Positions 23,838 through 34,850 of a stretch of DNA of 64,000 bases are shown in pieces. The translations under genes and the position numbers were made by a program. Within the stretch, counting starts at the first letter, position 1; each line of letters starts with the position of its first letter. A model generated the notes under the pieces. The model was not told where the DNA came from. It worked only from the letters and a program-made list of their open reading frames with translations, and did no database searches. This DNA comes from Ectobius pallidus (taxonomy: Eukaryota > Arthropoda > Insecta > Blattodea > Ectobiidae), in NCBI GenBank assembly GCA_964059195.1, contig CAXKWD010000006.1, positions 18,450,629-18,514,628 on the forward strand, read 5' to 3'.

Positions 23838-24360
23838 TTCGGTACTGGACAACCGATTAGGTCCAAATTCAATAGGCTTATTGCCATGATTGTTATAAAT
23901 AAGTATATGAAGTTTCATGAAAATCCGATAAAGCGTATTTGAGTTACCGCGCCTTTTCTTATATGATACCATAAAAGGGCACTAAATTGGGTATTATTCC
24001 GGTACCGGCCAACCGATTTGGTCCAATATCAACAGACATCTTCCCATAGACATTATAAATAGGTATTCCAAGTTTCATGAAAATCCGATAAAGCGTATGT
24101 GAGTTATGGCGCCTTTAAAATATACACTAAATTGGGTTTTACTCCGGTACCGGTGAACCGATTTGGTCCAATTTCAATAGGGTTCTTCCCATGGACATTA
24201 TAAACGCGTGTACCAAGTTTCATTAAAATTCGATAAAGCGTATTTGAGTTAGAGCGCGTACAGACACACGGACGGACGGACGGACGGACGGACAGACGGA
24301 CAGACATTTTTCGTCCCCCACACAATCTCATAAAGTACCATACTGGCACTTAATAAAGTT
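23838..24360 (+). repeat. Dispersed repeat F, tandem units
   Basis: Three successive units (starting about 23845, 23995 and 24140). Each has 'CCAACCGATTTGGTCCAA', 'TTATAAATA', 'AAGTTTCATGAAAATCCGAT' and 'AAAGCGTAT-TGAGTTA'. Only the last is followed by the GACGGACGGACGG tract and the CTGGCACTTAATAAA end. Confidence 0.8.
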
Positions 24361-27300
24361 CCTACAGTAACCAAACAGAATTTTGTTCACCTTATCATTC
24401 ATTATATCGGCATGTTAACCAAATATAAAGACTGAGAGACTGTAAGATGAGGAAACACTAAACACAACGGCATTTAATACTGTATATTGAAAATGGGGCC
24501 ATGAGGCACTGAAATGTAATTTTGACAGTTTTTTGGATAGTTCTTACATCTCGAACACGTTAAATACGAAAATATATCGCTGTCTACCTAAACAAGTAAG
24601 GTATAATTTCTTTTTCTTTTTACTAAAACCAACTTCCCGTCTGCACACTCATCACTCAATGCAACACTTTTATTATTACTTGAGGAATTCAATAAAATTA
24701 TAGTAAAATATTATTTAAAAAAACATTTGATTTCCCTTGAATTAAACTGAATTACTTAGAAATGTTGACAAATCGTTACTTTCAGTTTGAACGTGAGGAT
24801 GTTTGAGAAGGAACTATTTCCTCAGGAGATTTGTTTCTCATTAAATTTCCTAGCAAGCTAATGCATTTCCTTTCAATCTCAATGTGTGTTACAGTCAGGT
24901 TTCGTTACGATTCAACTTAATATTGCATAATATTTCATAATTATAACAAAGCAAACCTTTAAATACAATAACGAACAGAGTCTTGAGTATCTGTGATAAC
25001 TGCATTGTGGGAATTCAAATAAGTTATCACAGGAAATTTGTTTCGAACAAGTGTGGTTATGAAAAATGCATTTTGAATAACACAGTTTTCTTGCTTTCAG
25101 TTGATGGGTAGGGTGCATCGGGGCTATCAGAATAGGAGGGCATTACAATAGTATTGCAAGTTTGCGCATGTGCTCTTCAAAGTAGAAAAGTCGTTCAGCC
25201 GATGTGATTAGAGGACGACTAACCAATCTACTGAAAAAACTCGATTTGGTTCCCTCATATTGCACAGTTCAACAAGACTTGGTTAAGGGGTGAGCCATCT
25301 GTAGATATAGTACAAAACTTACTAAAACGTTTACTGGACGATCGCTAATGATTACCTGCAGATAAAAAATGAAATTTCGTTGTTTACAATGTAATATGCA
25401 GTTGGTTTCTATATCAAGGGAAAACATTTGATACCACACACTGCAGACATCCAGCAAAACAGCAGACATTGTGGTAAATAGGGAGCAAGACAAATTTTAA
25501 GTGCAGTTCGAGAACTTATGCGTAGAGCTAGGAAAAGTTAGTGCTGTGCCTTATTTTTGTTTTCTGTAAAATGCACAAATTAGCTGGTCTTGCCAAGAAA
25601 ATATTACGTACCAGTACAACGACAACCAGATATCATATTTATCTGCCAGATAGGGACCCTATCTGGAAGTTAGCCAAGAATTGCGTATTATGATCTCCTG
25701 ACAGAATCTGCCTGGGAAGTCAACTCCCAGATGAGCTAGCAGGAGGATGGAATGGCTGACAAAGTACCAACTGGAAGTTAGGGAAGCTTGGTTGAAACAT
25801 GATGGCAGCAGTCCGAAACTTCCTGGCCACCTGAATATTAGAAATGATGCTGGAAGATTTAATTTACATAAAAATGTAATTTTAGGCTCACATATGAATG
25901 AAATAGAACTGCACTAACCGAATAATGCACTTAAAACGATACGTTCTTATGTCATTTAAGTGTACAAATACAAATCCAAGCTGCCACACCTAGCGGAGAC
26001 TTACTGAACTACAACAAACACACCTCTTTGCTCAACGACCCATGGACCATTTCACCAAAAGTTACTGCGTTCTTGCCGATAGCAGTTCAGCAGTGGTATT
26101 ACAAAACATCTTCCAGTTAAGCTATCTGGAAGTCATATATCGGAAGGAATTGTCGGCAGGTGGTAATACAAGTCCTAAGTAAACGCCCCTAATTGTCTTC
26201 TGTTGCACCTTTTTCCGCCTTTTCGCAATGCAAGAACTTCATTTGCACTTTTCTCGTCGTCAGCACCTTTTTGCACCTTTATAATACTTTTTCCTTTTCC
26301 ATATTTTCATCCTAATTTTCTACAATGCAATCATTTTCCTTAAGCCCATATGTCCAAGTACCTTCTTCTTTCAAAACTAGGAATCTTGGGCACCTTCCAA
26401 ACCTAAACTGCTCCTACGTGTACCATTAATCCACTTTAGCCTACGTTTTCAACATATTTCTGTTGCTCTCAGCTTCCCAATTCAGGATCATCCTGAAGAA
26501 TCTGTAATTTGTCACTCTTCTTACATATTCAAACCAATTTAATTTGATGTTGAAGGTAATGTAAGTAACAAAAATTTAAATTATCGACTGCAAACACTAT
26601 TTCATTAGTTTGTTTAAATAATAGGAATTATTCCTATCCGAGAAGGATTATGTTTAGTTTATTGAAATAACAGACAATGGTTTATTTTACATCTAACTTG
26701 CCTTTTGGAAATATAAAACTTTCTGTTAAATATTTCATAATGCTGATTATGACTACTCAATAAAAATGAGAGTTGAAAATTTTGCGCCAAGATTCAAAGT
26801 AGAAACCTTCCGAATACTAAACCGCCGAATGGAACCAAGTGTGCAATGTCGTTATTATCATGAAGACTAAACTCAACAGACGGTCGAATTGTGTTAAGTC
26901 TTCCTCTGTGTTATTTCATATAGAATAATACGGTATGATGGTAAATGCACGATGATGGATAAAATCAGTTATTACTAGAAGTTACCTTAAGATATTATTA
27001 CGAAGGCAAAGTTTTAAGAAGGATGTGAAATGGTACAAAACACTTCTGAATTAAGTTAAGCAGTGACAGTTAAATTCTAGGTCAGTGACATGTAGTGTCA
27101 GTTATAGGTTATGCTAGGTTAGGAACAGTTACCATATATTTCCGCAGATAAGACGACCTTCAGATAAGCCGAGGTATAAATTTTCGTCAAAGTGTTTTTT
27201 TTATTTATTTTTATTATTTATTTTTTTTATTTTTAATTTTTTTTAAAGCATAGGTCTATATGGCCCATAAGACGACCACCAAACTATCAACTGCTTATGA

Positions 27301-27524
27301 ATTTATGTTTACGAAAGAACTTCAAAAAGTTTCGTTTTCGTTTCAGTTTTCTGGTTGATTGCGAGTTATGAAGCAAAAAGTTTCCAACCATCGCACTGTT
27401 ATAACCCATAGAGTGGGTAGTAGAAGCTAGGGCAAAATAACTACAGTTAGTTAAAAAGCCTGTTGGCTACCCTTATCGGAACAAAGATTCCTCGATCTCT
27501 TTTTTTCAAAATAGCTTCATTTGG
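24361..27524. other. Long non-coding stretch, nothing recognised
   Basis: About 3.2 kb. Short minus frames at 24912-25118 and 25269-25493 have no family character. 25610-26170 carries several near-repeats of CTGGAAGTTAG / CTATCTGGAAG and a small hairpin (CCAGATAGGG/CCCTATCTGG), possibly an unknown repeat. 27136-27290 has ATAAGACGACC motifs that resemble the end of the element at 27790. Confidence 0.45.
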
Positions 27525-27716
27525 CACAGTCGCACCATAATGGAAATAAATAGTGCAAAAATACGTTGCACAAACTTTCTCGCATATATGTGTTAAAGGC
27601 TAGCACAGAAAAAATTAAATTAAAGAGACAATTAAATATTACTTTTTAAATTTTCATAAAACTAACAAAACGGAAAGCATCAGTTTCGATCTTTATGTTC
27701 AATGCTTTTACCGTGA

Positions 27717-27724
<8 letters not shown>
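27525..27724 (+). repeat. Dispersed repeat C, copy 2
   Basis: Inverted homologue of 3347-3545, ending CTTTTACCGTGAAAT followed directly by an (AAT)n tail. Confidence 0.75.
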
Positions 27725-27761
<37 letters not shown>

Positions 27762-27762
27762 C
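27718..27762. repeat. (AAT)n microsatellite
   Basis: About 14 uninterrupted AAT units. It is best explained as the tail of repeat C. Confidence 0.9.
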
Positions 27763-27789
27763 AATGACAGTAAAACTGCATATTATTAG

Positions 27790-28291
27790 TAATACTACTA
27801 CTACGGGAAAATTCAAATATAAGTCGCACCTTGGGATAAATCGGTCCCACCCAACCTATCTTCACCGATGCAGTTTCTTTTATACCACGATCTAGCGAAT
27901 TCTTTTGTCCTAGTATTGTGAAGAAACTCGTGATTGGACGTTGGAGGTGTGACGTCTTACCGCTAGACGAGAGGTGGCAGGCTGACAAACCTTGCGGGAG
28001 ATTTAATATGCCACATTTTCGAAACCTACAAACAGTGTATCGTACATTATTCGAAAATGCAAGGGCGCTTCGCTACGGATACCGCCTCCGCTTCGCGCAC
28101 TTAACTATGTGGTTAGTGTTATGCATTATTTAGCTATATGCAACAGTATACAAGGGCAGTTGGTCACTCTGCTTCGCTCAGAAACAAAACTAACAAAACG
28201 GAAAGCATCACACAGTCCGTGCAAATGTGAATATCGAATGGGGAAGCTTAAGGGGCGACTTATACTTGAATTTCGCCACCACTACTACTAC
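27790..28291. mobile_element. MITE-like element with about 35-bp inverted ends
   Basis: ACTACTACGGGAAAATTCAA followed by ATATAAGTCGCACCTT at the left is complementary to GGGGCGACTTATACTTGAA followed by TTTCGCCACCACTACT at the right, with mismatches. About 500 bp between, no transposase. The TAAGTCG core resembles ends of pogo-type families, but I am not sure. No clear target duplication. Confidence 0.6.
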
Positions 28292-28370
28292 TTAGGTTAT
28301 AGTGCACGCTTTAACTGCATGTAGCTCATACCACGTGTTTAGTATGTTTGCGTGAAACATTAGTCTATAT

Positions 28371-29138
28371 CAGCGTTTCTTAACCTTTTTGAACCCGAGG
28401 ACCTCTAAAATGAGTAAAAAACTTTACGGACCCCTAATTTTACATCCCATTTTTAAAAGTAGGCTACATGTAGGCCTATATTCTTAATATTTGGGGTATT
28501 AAATTATAGGTCGTTATAACGAAATACATTTTTTTTAATCCGACGGAAACAGTTATTGAATTGGAATGATACTATTGACAGTAAAATTATATTTTGAACA
28601 GACTTTAATATGTATTACCAATTTGATAATATAATTAGGAATTATGTTATTACTCACTTTTAATAAGACGGTTAGGCTTGACGCCTCTTGCAGAGTTCCT
28701 GGTTTTTTGGCTCAATATTAGTCAAATTTAATCGAAGATCAGCAGATACATTAAGTCGGTTTCAGTATTAGGCTATGTTTTTAGTTAAACGAGCGATGAA
28801 AATCCCTTCTGACAAAGATAGGTTGTTGAAAATAAAAACAAATTCCGACAAAGTATTATTTTTTAGGGTTTTGATTGAAAGAGGGAACCATAGACGTCAG
28901 TGCATCAGGGGTTTGAAACTGTGGTTCGTAACTGCAAAAGTAAGGAAACTTGCAATATGACCTTATTTTCGAAGATTTTAAAAACTTTGACATCTAGTGT
29001 CCATTTTATGTGAAAAATTTCTACTTCTTTACTTCCCACTTGCTTTATGATATTTTTTTAATTAATTATGTCTGCGGACCATCTGCACCGTGTTCGCGGA
29101 CTACCAGTGGTCCGCGGACCATAGGTTGAGAAACGCTG
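28371..29138. mobile_element. Non-autonomous hAT element (8-bp TSD)
   Basis: Ends CAGCGTTTCTTAACCTTTTTG-like at 28371 and, reversed, CAGCGTTTCTCAACC at 29124-29138, the CAG...CTG terminal type of hAT transposons. The exact 8-bp duplication GTCTATAT flanks it (28363-28370 and 29139-29146). The 768-bp interior has no transposase. A palindromic GGTCCGCGGACC sits near the right end. Confidence 0.92.
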
Positions 29139-29149
29139 GTCTATATTAA

Positions 29150-29400
29150 GAACTCATTCGCGTCATGTTTCTATTGTTTAGTGATGTCTTCTTATGTGAT
29201 ATTCAGTTTAAACGATTATAATATCCAGTGACATAGCGGCGATGAGTTATGGAAAACAAGCAAGTCCTACAAACCCAGCGTTTGCCTTTGCGAACGACGG
29301 AACCATGAAAAACCAAAGTCAATTTGGGCGGCCTCGAGGTTTGATTTGAACTCAGGACCTCTTCCCTGTTAGCCCGTAGGCCTACCACCTCGCTGCAATT
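29150..29400 (-). repeat. SINE family S1, long copy
   Basis: Minus strand: AGCGAGGTGGTAGGCCTACG, B box GGTCCTGAGTTCAAATC, CTCGAGGCCGCCCAAATTGA, then a body with ATGGTTCCGTCGTTCG, CATAACTCATCGCCGCTATG and an AT-rich tail. Used here as the reference for the family. Confidence 0.75.
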
Positions 29401-29579
29401 GGTTTTAGTGTGTTCATTGCGACTGAGCTAAACTGATTGCATTTCGCAACAATAAGTACATTAGGCCTATAGTTTTCTTGTTACTAGGGGCAACAAAATG
29501 TCATTCATATTTTAATTGACATTTATGTTCTGAAATTCGCATTTAAGTTGTCCTTATTTCGTTTTTATCTTGATATCTA

Positions 29580-30130
29580 TAAAATGTACAAAGAAATGTG
29601 TTAAACAAAAAAATGTTCATTTTAAATTTTTCTACAACTTTACTGTGATAGGTTTTCATGTATCGCCTACTGTAATGGATATAATCTAGAAAAATTGAAA
29701 ATCGATACGAGTAAAGTACCCCTTAAGTCATTTTTGCAGAAATACGGATATAGCCATTTTATTAGCCACAGATAAGAGTTTCCAATTTTAAATTTTAATT
29801 AAAATCGTTAGAGCCATTTTGTCAAAAAACAAATTTTTTAAAAAAGTTTTCATGAAAAGTCCCCTTAATATTTCAGTTTTAAAACTAAATTTCTGGGCGG
29901 TTCGACAAAATTTCGAAGAAGTCCTTAATTCAAGAAATGAAGTAAATACACTGAACCGTTTACCCGCTGTGCTTGTCCACGGACAGACGGACAGACGTCA
30001 TTCCAAAAATATTTTTTTCGGTTTCTAGGCTTCATGAAACATGCTCTCCCGGTGTTATCTCGACTTCGATTTTTTGTCACGATCACAATACTTTCTCTAT
30101 ACTACGTATATGCGAGAAAGTAAAAACGGT
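29580..30130. repeat. Dispersed repeat B, uninterrupted copy
   Basis: Matches 31575-31800 on its left part and 33226-33462 on its right part. Shared blocks are CCGTTTACCCGCT, GCTTGTCCAC, CATGAAAC/CGTGAAACAT, CCCGGTGTTA and TCGATTTTTTGTCAC. The uninterrupted copy shows what repeat A split in the second copy. No protein. Confidence 0.75.
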
Positions 30131-30299
30131 AGGCGCATTGTACATGAGCCATCAGATACACGTAACGGTATATAGGGGGAAAAAATAAAATAAATAAAAA
30201 TATTTTATTTCGTGGATTATGAGGTTTGAGTTATGTTTTGGGGCCCGTAAATGGTACGTAACACCTTAATATATCAAAATAATACAGTCACCGCATAGC

Positions 30300-30836
30300 G
30301 CCGGCGCGGTGGCTCATGCTGTAGCGCGTGAGCCTGGCATGCTAGCGGTCCTGAGTTCAAATCTCGGGGCCGGCGGGTGTGTCATTCGTGGTGGAAGAAG
30401 CCGTGCCTTGGGGGTTTTTCTTGGGGTTCTCCCGTTTCCCCCTCTCATTCCACCAGCACTCTCCACTTCATCTCACCTTTCCCCCTTTTCATCCTCATCC
30501 CGTTTCCACTTCTGGTCTGCTATCGGGTCTGCTTTGGCAGTTAGCGCCCTTTGGGGCCTCTCCCGTTCTTCCCGCTGCTTCTGGTCAAGAGGTTGTTGGT
30601 GGTGTGTGTTGCGGACCTGTCGGGGCTCCGGTTGGAGGGTCCGAAGGGGGTGGCGCACTCGTGCCATGGTAAAAGGGCTTGTTGGATGTAGGGGATCTCC
30701 CTGGGGCCTGCAAGGGGATCTGCCGTCCGGGGCGGCCTATAAGCACGCAACTCATCCCATCCCGGAGGTCGGTACATTAAGCCTGCGGCTTCAGTGCTTA
30801 GGGGTCGTTCCCACCCCACCTCCCGCCTTAAGGGCG
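30300..30836 (+). repeat. SINE family S2, full-length copy with tRNA-like head
   Basis: The head GCCGGCGCGGTGGCTCATGC has A-box features. GGTCCTGAGTTCAAATCTCG is a good B box. A long unique body follows and it ends CCGCCTTAAGGGC. The 15367-15591 copy shares the 3' half. Long frames here (up to 208 codons on the plus strand) only reflect its GC-rich, stop-poor composition. Confidence 0.85.
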
Positions 30837-30959
30837 CCTATTCAATTCAAATACCGAAGAGCGCGGGTTCGTTTTGTATCATATTGGATCACTTCATGCG
30901 ATGGAATATTTTACCACTGCGATGAGGGGGGCTGAGCATGGGGGTAATGGTCAAATCAC

Positions 30960-31565
30960 GTGGTATGCTAACCAGTAGGCTACTATAATAATTCATTCGT
31001 GTGCGTCTGTTTCTATTGTTCAGAGGTATTTTCTCGACTGATATTAAGTTTAAATGATTATGATATTGTCCACCGCTGTGGCTCAGGGGATGCGTCCAAT
31101 CCTCTCACGCAACGGGACAAGTTTCCTAGGTGACGTTTTTTCTGGGGTTTTTCCTCACCTTTGAGACAAATGTCGGGTAACTTTAGGCCCTTGTGGTCCC
31201 CAGATATCATCTGGCCATCATTATCATCTTCATCCCATCCTCGCCTTGTTTGGAGTGTGTGAATGGTGTGTCTCGTCCTATGTGTTCGTGTTGTCTCGGA
31301 GGTGGCCCCGGCATTGGGCTGATCACTCATCCGGGAAGGCCCTCCATGTCCTTGTCTGGTCAAAAAAGTATGTATGTGATCCAAAGATAATCCCTCTCCC
31401 GACAGGTCGCGGCCCTGTAAGGCTCGGGCGGCTTGGGTCGCTTAAATCCTACAAAGGAGAGGTGAAACTACGATAAAGAAAGAAAGAAAGACTATGATAT
31501 TGGGTGAAATAGCGGCGATGAGTTATGGAAACTAGACAAATCCTACAAGTTCGGCGGATGAAGAA
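30960..31565 (-). repeat. SINE family S1 copy, split by SINE S3
   Basis: 30960-31068 and 31503-31565 join into the S1 order: TTTCTATTGTTC, then TTTAAATGATTATGATATTG, then GGTGAAATAGCGGCGATGAG. The younger S3 element sits exactly between, inside a duplicated TATGATATTG. Confidence 0.7.
31069..31492 (+). repeat. SINE family S3 with 10-bp TSD
   Basis: Flanked by TATGATATTG at 31059-31068 and 31493-31502. Starts TCCACCGCTGTGGCTC and ends in a short (AAAG)n tail. Nearly colinear with 42704-43131 (shared GACAAATGTCGGGTAACTTT and CCCGACAGGTCGCGGCCCT). In this copy the B-box region is altered. Confidence 0.9.
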
Positions 31566-31802
31566 AGCATGTTCTGACTTATATCATACTTATTAGATCT
31601 ACTTTTGTAAAATAATGTATACGACAAAAATGTACATTTTAACTTCCTCTGCAACTTGACAGTGACAGCTTTCATGTATCCAGACGTCTAGAAACATTTT
31701 TTACAGAAAAGTCAATCAATCCATTTCATTCGCCACTTGTAGATGTTTCCAAATTTACATTTTTAATAAAATCCTTAAAACCATTTTTTCAAAAATCATA
31801 TG

Positions 31803-33225
31803 TAAAATCCCTTTAGACAAGCCTACAGGCTGAGATAAATTTCGAAGTGCTTTTGGTTTAATTTATTGTCGCTGCGCACCACTCTTCTTGATTAGCCTTG
31901 GCATGACAAACCCGCAATAATATCTGCAAAAAAGAGGAAAGAGCACTGTAACGGGGCCTAAATACGCTAACGTGGATTTAACCAAGAACCTACTGCTCTG
32001 TACTTCTGGTTTTATTAAAACTCGTAAGCTTACTAGGTACAAAAACCTCGCTTTACATAACCAATTGTTTTTTGTTTGATTAAGTCGGCCGTAAGAAATT
32101 GATGTCAGAAGAACTGAAGTATTTTCCTATAAAAAGAGAGTATTCTGTAATTATGTTTCAGCTAATTGATTGAGGAGTAGCGGCTCCGGTCAAGGAAGCC
32201 ATCATTAACGGCCGTGGGTGTCGGCATGCTGACCGCATGCCCCCAATCCTGCCATCTGCCTTTGTTAGATGGCGCATATCCCTTGAAGGATGTAGCGCCA
32301 CGCAGTTTAGTATAGTTTTAGTTTCATAAATACAAGCAAGAAATAAAGTTTTTTATATCACAAGATGAAAGTACTAACCTCGTAGGCTAGTCCAAATGTT
32401 CTTTGAGAACAACATTCTTCTTTCATTGAGCCATAACTTTCATATTAAACTCCTTTTTACTGATAATTATTTTATCACAGCAATATCGAAGTGTACAATG
32501 CACCATAAGAAATATAAATAAATCTGATTTCTTTTAATGAAAAGAGAGTTGTTTATTATGTTTTTATTTGATATTATATTTTATTATTTATTTTTTATTT
32601 TGCCAAGCATTATTGTTCTAAAAGTGTGTAACTATTATTTTTAATATTTCAAACTCTATTACATTGGTAATTTTATCCTTGTCGGTCCTCAGACTTTCCT
32701 TTCGGCAGGCCTTCAAGCTGAGGTATATAATTAAGTTTATTGTCTTTGAAACATTCAAATCTCGCCTTATATGAGAGCTATCGAGTTATTGATTTGTAGA
32801 GTACTCATCAAGAGCTTTTCAACGATACCACACAAGACGTTGTTTAAAAATTTCCACCCCCACCCCCACTCATACCCCCAAAACCCCCGAATAGTTGGTG
32901 TTACTGTGAACTAGATAGGCAGTACTCTAATTTATTCAAAAAAAGTTTCCCTCTATATTTCATAAGGGCTAGCCCGGCCGAGATATAAATTTTTCAAAAT
33001 TTCAACCCCCCTTTGGGCCAATTTGGTCATTAACGAACTTGTCCGAACTATCTGGCCTAGAAATAACATAATAAAATTTGGTTCAAATATCTTCAAAATT
33101 ACGGCCATATAATTATATACGGGCGGTGGTTTCGTACTTAGGGAGGCATGAAACGTAAAGATATGAAAGAATATTTCGAAAGTCATGACATGGTACCGAT
33201 CACAATAGGTAGATTTTTTTTTGAA
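31803..33225 (-). repeat. Dispersed repeat A, copy 3 (probably nearly complete)
   Basis: Begins with the reversed terminus AAATCCCTTT-AGACAAGCC and contains the blocks known from 915-1447 in reverse order. Its limits come from the interruption of repeat B, giving about 1.42 kb. A SINE S4 copy lies inside. No transposase or RT frame was found. Confidence 0.65.
32172..32335 (+). repeat. SINE-like family S4, copy 1
   Basis: GAGTAGCGGCTCCGGTCAAG, GGCATGCTGACCGCATGCCC, and an end ATAGTTTTAGTTTCATA. A second copy is at 61183-61318. tRNA ancestry is suggested by size and layout only. Confidence 0.6.
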
Positions 33226-33467
33226 TCTACCTAAAAAAAGTTTTCATGACAAGTTTCCAATACTTAAGTAATGGTAACGAACATACAAATAATCCTTAAT
33301 TAAAAAAAAAAAAAAGTACATACAATAAACCGTTTACCCGCTACGCTTGTCCACAGAAAGACCAAAAACACAATTCTCGGTTATTAGGCATCGTGAAACA
33401 TATTTTCCCGGTGTTAACTCGCTTTCGATTTTTTGTCACAATAATAATATTATTTTCTCAACCGAAC

Positions 33468-33612
33468 GAGGTGATAGAGATGGTAACGTTTGGACTCGCA
33501 ATCGGTAGTTCCCAGGTTCAAATCCCAATAGTTTCATGGCCTGCTGTATAGACACAGGTCCTCAATTCCCGATATGACCACGAAGCTCAAAGGAGTATAA
33601 ATACAGCTGAAT
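33468..33612 (+). repeat. tRNA-derived SINE S5
   Basis: CCGAACGAGGTGATAGAGATG (A-box region), then CCCAGGTTCAAATCCCA (a clean B box), then a body ending AGGAGTATAAATACAGCTGA. It is a single copy in the window. Confidence 0.6.
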
Positions 33613-34122
33613 TAAATATATATAATACATGTTCTTTACATTACATTTTATGTGGGAATGTAAAAGGAACTACATAGGTGAAATTGAGGTATCGGTGATT
33701 GTTTTGTTGGAGGAAATGAGCCTGCGGGGGATGGACACCCCTTTCTATTCATCTTGCTATTGTATTGAGGGAGGTGATAACATTGGTAGATAAGCGATGC
33801 TGTAGTATTTGTTATATACTATTACTAGAATTTGTATCGTACCAATGAATTAAATGCATTATGTGGTTTTCTTTAGAGTAGTTGTGTTCGTAAAGCAACA
33901 GCGTGGGACACTGCAAATTTGTCCCTACGCCGAGAGCTTCAAGGTCAGAGACGCAGACTGTGTGGACGTGAGCTACCTTATCTCGTGCTCCATGGGGGCT
34001 TTGATTGTAAATAAACCAAACCGAACTAACGAGTAGATTATTACGTGCGTTACTTATCTGCACTTGCATAAAGGGCAAGGGTATATCACAAAATACTAAT
34101 ATTATACTGAACATATCGCATT
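33613..34122. other. Non-coding, one unassigned short frame
   Basis: A 60-codon plus frame at 33854-34036 has slightly higher GC but no recognised family. Otherwise nothing. Confidence 0.4.
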
Positions 34123-34850
34123 GATGTAGATGTAGATGTAGATATCTCGTCCTGTAGATCCTGTGTTGAGCGGGGCTCAAGGATATAGAACACGTCAGAT
34201 CAAAAAATACATGTATGTTATAACAATAATATAGGCCTACAGAAACTGTAAGCTGCCAAATTTATCCAAGCTGGAAATAGTCGTCCAAATTGTATAAGGT
34301 GTGAGTTATTAAAAATTCCTTGACAGCTGTTTTGAAAGGTTTGCTCTTTCTTTGAATACATAATAATTTAATGTTGTTTGAAAGCTTGTTATATATCTGT
34401 ACTGCAGAATAATAAGCACCCTTCTGAAAGAGTTTTAACGAGTTATTTGGTCTGTGTAGATCATTCATGTTTCTGGTAGTACGTCCGTGTACACTAAAAT
34501 TAGTTTGAAATTTATCAATATTATTCACTACGTAACACATAACAGAGTATATATACTCCCCTGTAAGAGTGAGGACTTTTAATTTTTCAAATAGCGGTTT
34601 ACAAAATTCCCTTTTTTTCTTTCCACATATTATTCTTATTGCCCGCTTTTGTAATCTAAATATTTTCTCCCTATGGGAAGAGTTGCCCCAGAATATGATC
34701 CCGTACCTCATTACCGAGTGAAAATATGCAAAATATACCATAAGTAATGCATCCTGTTTTAATATATTATTCAAAATTCTTAAAGCAAAGCACGCTGAAC
34801 TCAGTTTTGGACTTATCATGGCCATGTTGTGATTCATTGGAAGAAAAATC
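34123..34850 (-). mobile_element. Jockey-like LINE, 3' fragment
   Basis: Coding tail at 34262-34837, then a 3' UTR with TTGAGCCCCGCTCAACA (near 34166-34182) and a (TACATC)n tail at 34123-34143, as expected for a 3' end made by target-primed reverse transcription. 5' truncated near 34850. Confidence 0.85.
34262..34837 (-). pseudogene. Reverse transcriptase C-terminal domain (jockey-type LINE)
   Basis: 191 open residues. The recognisable blocks are KLSSACFALRILNNI, MVYFAYFHSVMRYGIIFWGN, the basic IFRLQKRAIRIICG and the tail NDLHRPNNSLKLFQKGAYYS-VQIYNKL, ending in FKTAVKEFLI. This is the region after the RT palm in jockey/CR1-type elements. The active-site YADD box and the endonuclease are missing through 5' truncation, so the open frame does not mean function. 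It is one of the least damaged coding pieces outside the LTR element. Confidence 0.85.

Larger units (their letters stand above)
31575..33462. repeat. Dispersed repeat B, copy split by repeat A
   Basis: Left part 31575-31800 and right part 33226-33462 match 29580-30130 in order. The junction in the intact copy is near 29830. The 1.4 kb between is repeat A. Confidence 0.7.

Noticed and set aside
24268..24306. GACG repeats that could look like a CRISPR or satellite
   Set aside because: A four-base low-complexity tract inside repeat F. No spacers, and a eukaryotic context.
30309..30935. 208-codon plus-strand frame
   Set aside because: Lies almost wholly within SINE S2. Its length follows from GC-rich, stop-poor DNA, and the homologous copy at 15367 does not keep it open.
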